Shown piece by piece: positions 46,031 to 47,026 of a stretch of DNA of 47,026 bases. Source of the stretch: Lentisphaerota bacterium (GTDB lineage: Bacteria; Verrucomicrobiota; Lentisphaeria; Victivallales; UBA1829); assembly GCA_015061845.1 (NCBI GenBank), contig SUVT01000009.1, positions 1 to 47,026 of the forward strand, given 5' to 3'. The notes beneath the pieces are model-generated. The model made no database searches, was not told where the DNA came from, and worked only from the letters and a program-made list of their open reading frames with translations. Numbering within the stretch: position 1 is the first letter of the stretch; each line of letters starts with the position of its first letter. Both the position numbers and the translations under genes were made by a program.

Positions 46031-46802
46031 ACCACACCTCCTTGGCGGGATAGACAGGTCCTTCGCAGCAGCTTCTGGAGTATCTCCAGCCATCCGGCGA
46101 AGAATCGGATTTCACTTTAACAACACAGGCAAAACATGCGCCGACTCCGCAGCACATCTGATGATCAAGGGTCAGATAACATTCCACATTCTGTTCCAGA
46201 GAGAGTTTGCCCACAGCCATGAGCATCCCGTTGGGACCGCAGGAGTAGAACACACATTTTCCGTTGGTATCGGCAATCGCACCGGGAATCAGCTCCGTCA
46301 CAAGACCTTTTGTACCGACAGAACCATCCTGAGTTGCCACGCGGACATCGTAACCGCAAGCCTTGTACTCTTCCGTAAGAAGAACATCATCCTGCGTTCT
46401 TGCGCCAAGAAGCAGGATCCCTTTCTGTTTCCAGCGGCGGGCAATGGGGAGCGTTGCAGCAGCACCGTAGCCGCCGTCAATGAGAACCGGGATCTTGCCC
46501 TCTTCCGGTTCAGGAAAGAAGGTTCCGAGAGGACCCATGATGCTGCACATCATTCCGGGAACAGCATCCGCGAGCCGTGCGGTTCCGACACCGACGATCT
46601 TATAAACGATGGTGAGGACATCATCTTCCATATCGCAGATACTGAAGGGTCTGCGGAGGATCCTGTCGGAAAGTGAGGGGATTTGAACGTGAACGAACTG
46701 ACCGGGTTTTGCCGCCCGGCAGATCTCCGGCGCATGAAACCGGATCTTCCGGTAATCTCTGCTGATTACCTCATGAGAAATGATCTTACAATCAGAAATC
46801 AT
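46023..46802 (-). CDS. pyrK: Dihydroorotate dehydrogenase electron transfer subunit PyrK
   Basis: PyrK carries FAD and a 2Fe-2S cluster that send electrons from PyrD to NAD. The 259-residue protein has the FAD motif RRPFSICD, the nucleotide-binding GGYGAAATLPIA, and the cluster ligands near the C terminus: Cys218-x4-Cys223-x2-Cys226 (CCGVGACFAC) plus Cys245 or 246 in RSCCEGPVY. Two adjacent Cys at 217-218 and again at 245-246 make the fourth ligand unsure. AGGAG precedes the ATG by about eight bases. It is first in a three-gene unit with pyrD and the HEFCH gene. Confidence 0.95.
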   Translation of the reverse strand: MISDCKIISHEVISRDYRKIRFHAPEICRAAKPGQFVHVQIPSLSDRILRRPFSICDMEDDVLTIVYKIVGVGTARLADAVPGMMCSIMGPLGTFFPEPEEGKIPVLIDGGYGAAATLPIARRWKQKGILLLGARTQDDVLLTEEYKACGYDVRVATQDGSVGTKGLVTELIPGAIADTNGKCVFYSCGPNGMLMAVGKLSLEQNVECYLTLDHQMCCGVGACFACVVKVKSDSSPDGWRYSRSCCEGPVYPAKEVWYA

Positions 46803-46873
46803 AAAAAGCTCCTGTGGCTGTTAGTAACATAACAGACAAGTCCCGGATTCATTCCGGAACCTGTACTATGGAT

Positions 46874-46901
46874 AACATAACCCCTTTTTTTTATTAGACA
46901 A
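46874..46901 (-). promoter_or_regulatory. Weak candidate promoter of pyrK
   Basis: Minus strand: TTGTCT (46896-46901), 16 bases, TATGTT (46874-46879), 72 bases before the start. Both boxes match only four of six. It overlaps the inverted repeat at 46881-46922. TTGTCT and GTTATGTTA both recur closer to the gene (46825-46839). Confidence 0.35.
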
Positions 46902-46922
46902 ATGCCAAATAAAAAAAAGGGG
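46881..46922. repeat. Perfect 15-bp inverted repeat
   Basis: CCCC-T8-ATT (46881-46895) and AAT-A8-GGGG (46908-46922) are perfect complements around a 12-base centre; a nine-T run follows two bases later on the plus strand. It looks like a terminator for plus-strand transcription, but no plus gene ends before it. It may belong to the adjoining repeat. Confidence 0.7.
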
Positions 46923-46934
46923 CGATTTTTTTTT

Positions 46935-46971
46935 GAGGTAATTTCAAAAGTCCGGCAAAATTTGGCTGAAA
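46935..46971 (+). repeat. Palindromic repeat, second partial copy
   Basis: Bases 46935-46971 match 35751-35787 at 34 of 37 positions (GAGG-AATT-CAAAAGTCCG-CAAAATTTGGCTGAAA with three variable positions). The right palindrome arm is not recognisable in the next 55 bases, apart from weak similarity near 46982-47000. The window ends in a small TACCC-AAA-GGGTA hairpin (47011-47025). Confidence 0.65.
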
Positions 46972-47026
46972 AAAGATTGTTGATGAGTTGGAAATGGTAG
47001 TTTGAGCGTGGCTACCCAAAGGGTAA

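Overview
The window carries a dense bacterial chromosome segment, about 45 protein genes and two tRNA genes, with no insertion sequence, phage gene or CRISPR array. The housekeeping genes are ordinary bacterial ones. The accessory genes point to the Lentisphaerota (Victivallis-like) or a close relative in the PVC superphylum: secreted LamG/CBM9-like giant proteins, a single pilin-like protein with an FTLIE start and an H-X9-DG motif, a GntR-type regulator with a LacI-type sensor domain, an SGNH hydrolase and a Gfo/Idh dehydrogenase. This placement is inferred from gene content, not from a marker tree.

Region by region: (1) 1-3364, minus strand: tRNA-Thr, tuf, rpmG, tRNA-Trp, secE, nusG, rplK and rplA (cut by the window edge), in the classical order, with a strong promoter ahead of tRNA-Thr. 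(2) 3417-11816, plus strand: uxuA and yifB/comM overlap; then ispF, folE, dtd, dxr, rseP and a LacI-type regulator form a tight run linking isoprenoid synthesis, pterin synthesis, tRNA proofreading and intramembrane proteolysis. (3) 11906-13805: a YejM/PbgA-like membrane protein with its own promoter. (4) 13821-26069, minus strand: the main accessory block. One promoter (26041-26069) and one terminator (16137-16172) bracket seven close-packed genes: GntR/LacI regulator, metallophosphoesterase, pilin-like protein, small LamG protein, 1259-residue LamG/CBM9/hydrolase-like exoprotein, endonuclease/exonuclease/phosphatase-fold enzyme, and a two-domain PHP-type protein. A second promoter drives a Gfo/Idh dehydrogenase and an SGNH hydrolase. 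(5) 26117-29570, minus strand: recQ, rsuA and a DUF4186 gene. (6) 29643-35147, plus strand: a PutP-type sodium symporter with a clear terminator, then a 1254-residue full-length paralogue of the giant exoprotein. (7) 35270-44130, plus strand: rpsT, a hairpin-rich leader and a palindromic repeat, then nusA-infB-rbfA-nrnA-truB, an unrecognised protein with CTCGHDH repeats, an FmdB-type zinc ribbon and rsmA. (8) 44161-47026, minus strand: pyrK, pyrD and a membrane protein with an HEFCH motif; upstream lie a perfect 15-bp inverted repeat and a partial second copy of the palindromic repeat.

The best candidate for an undescribed system is region 4. A sugar-sensor-type regulator sits at the head of an operon that combines three unrelated phosphoesterase folds with two secreted concanavalin-like proteins and a lone pilin-like protein. 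My reading, which is inference, is an inducible module for using a phosphate-decorated or phosphodiester-linked glycan. The paralogous exoprotein beside putP would be a second, separately controlled copy of the exported part.

Several promoters share one form: TTGAAA or a close variant, 16-17 bases, then TATATT. No stretch over 300 bases lacks a gene. The largest gaps are 3283-3541 (promoters and an inverted repeat), 35639-35857 (hairpins and repeat) and 46803-47026 (repeats).
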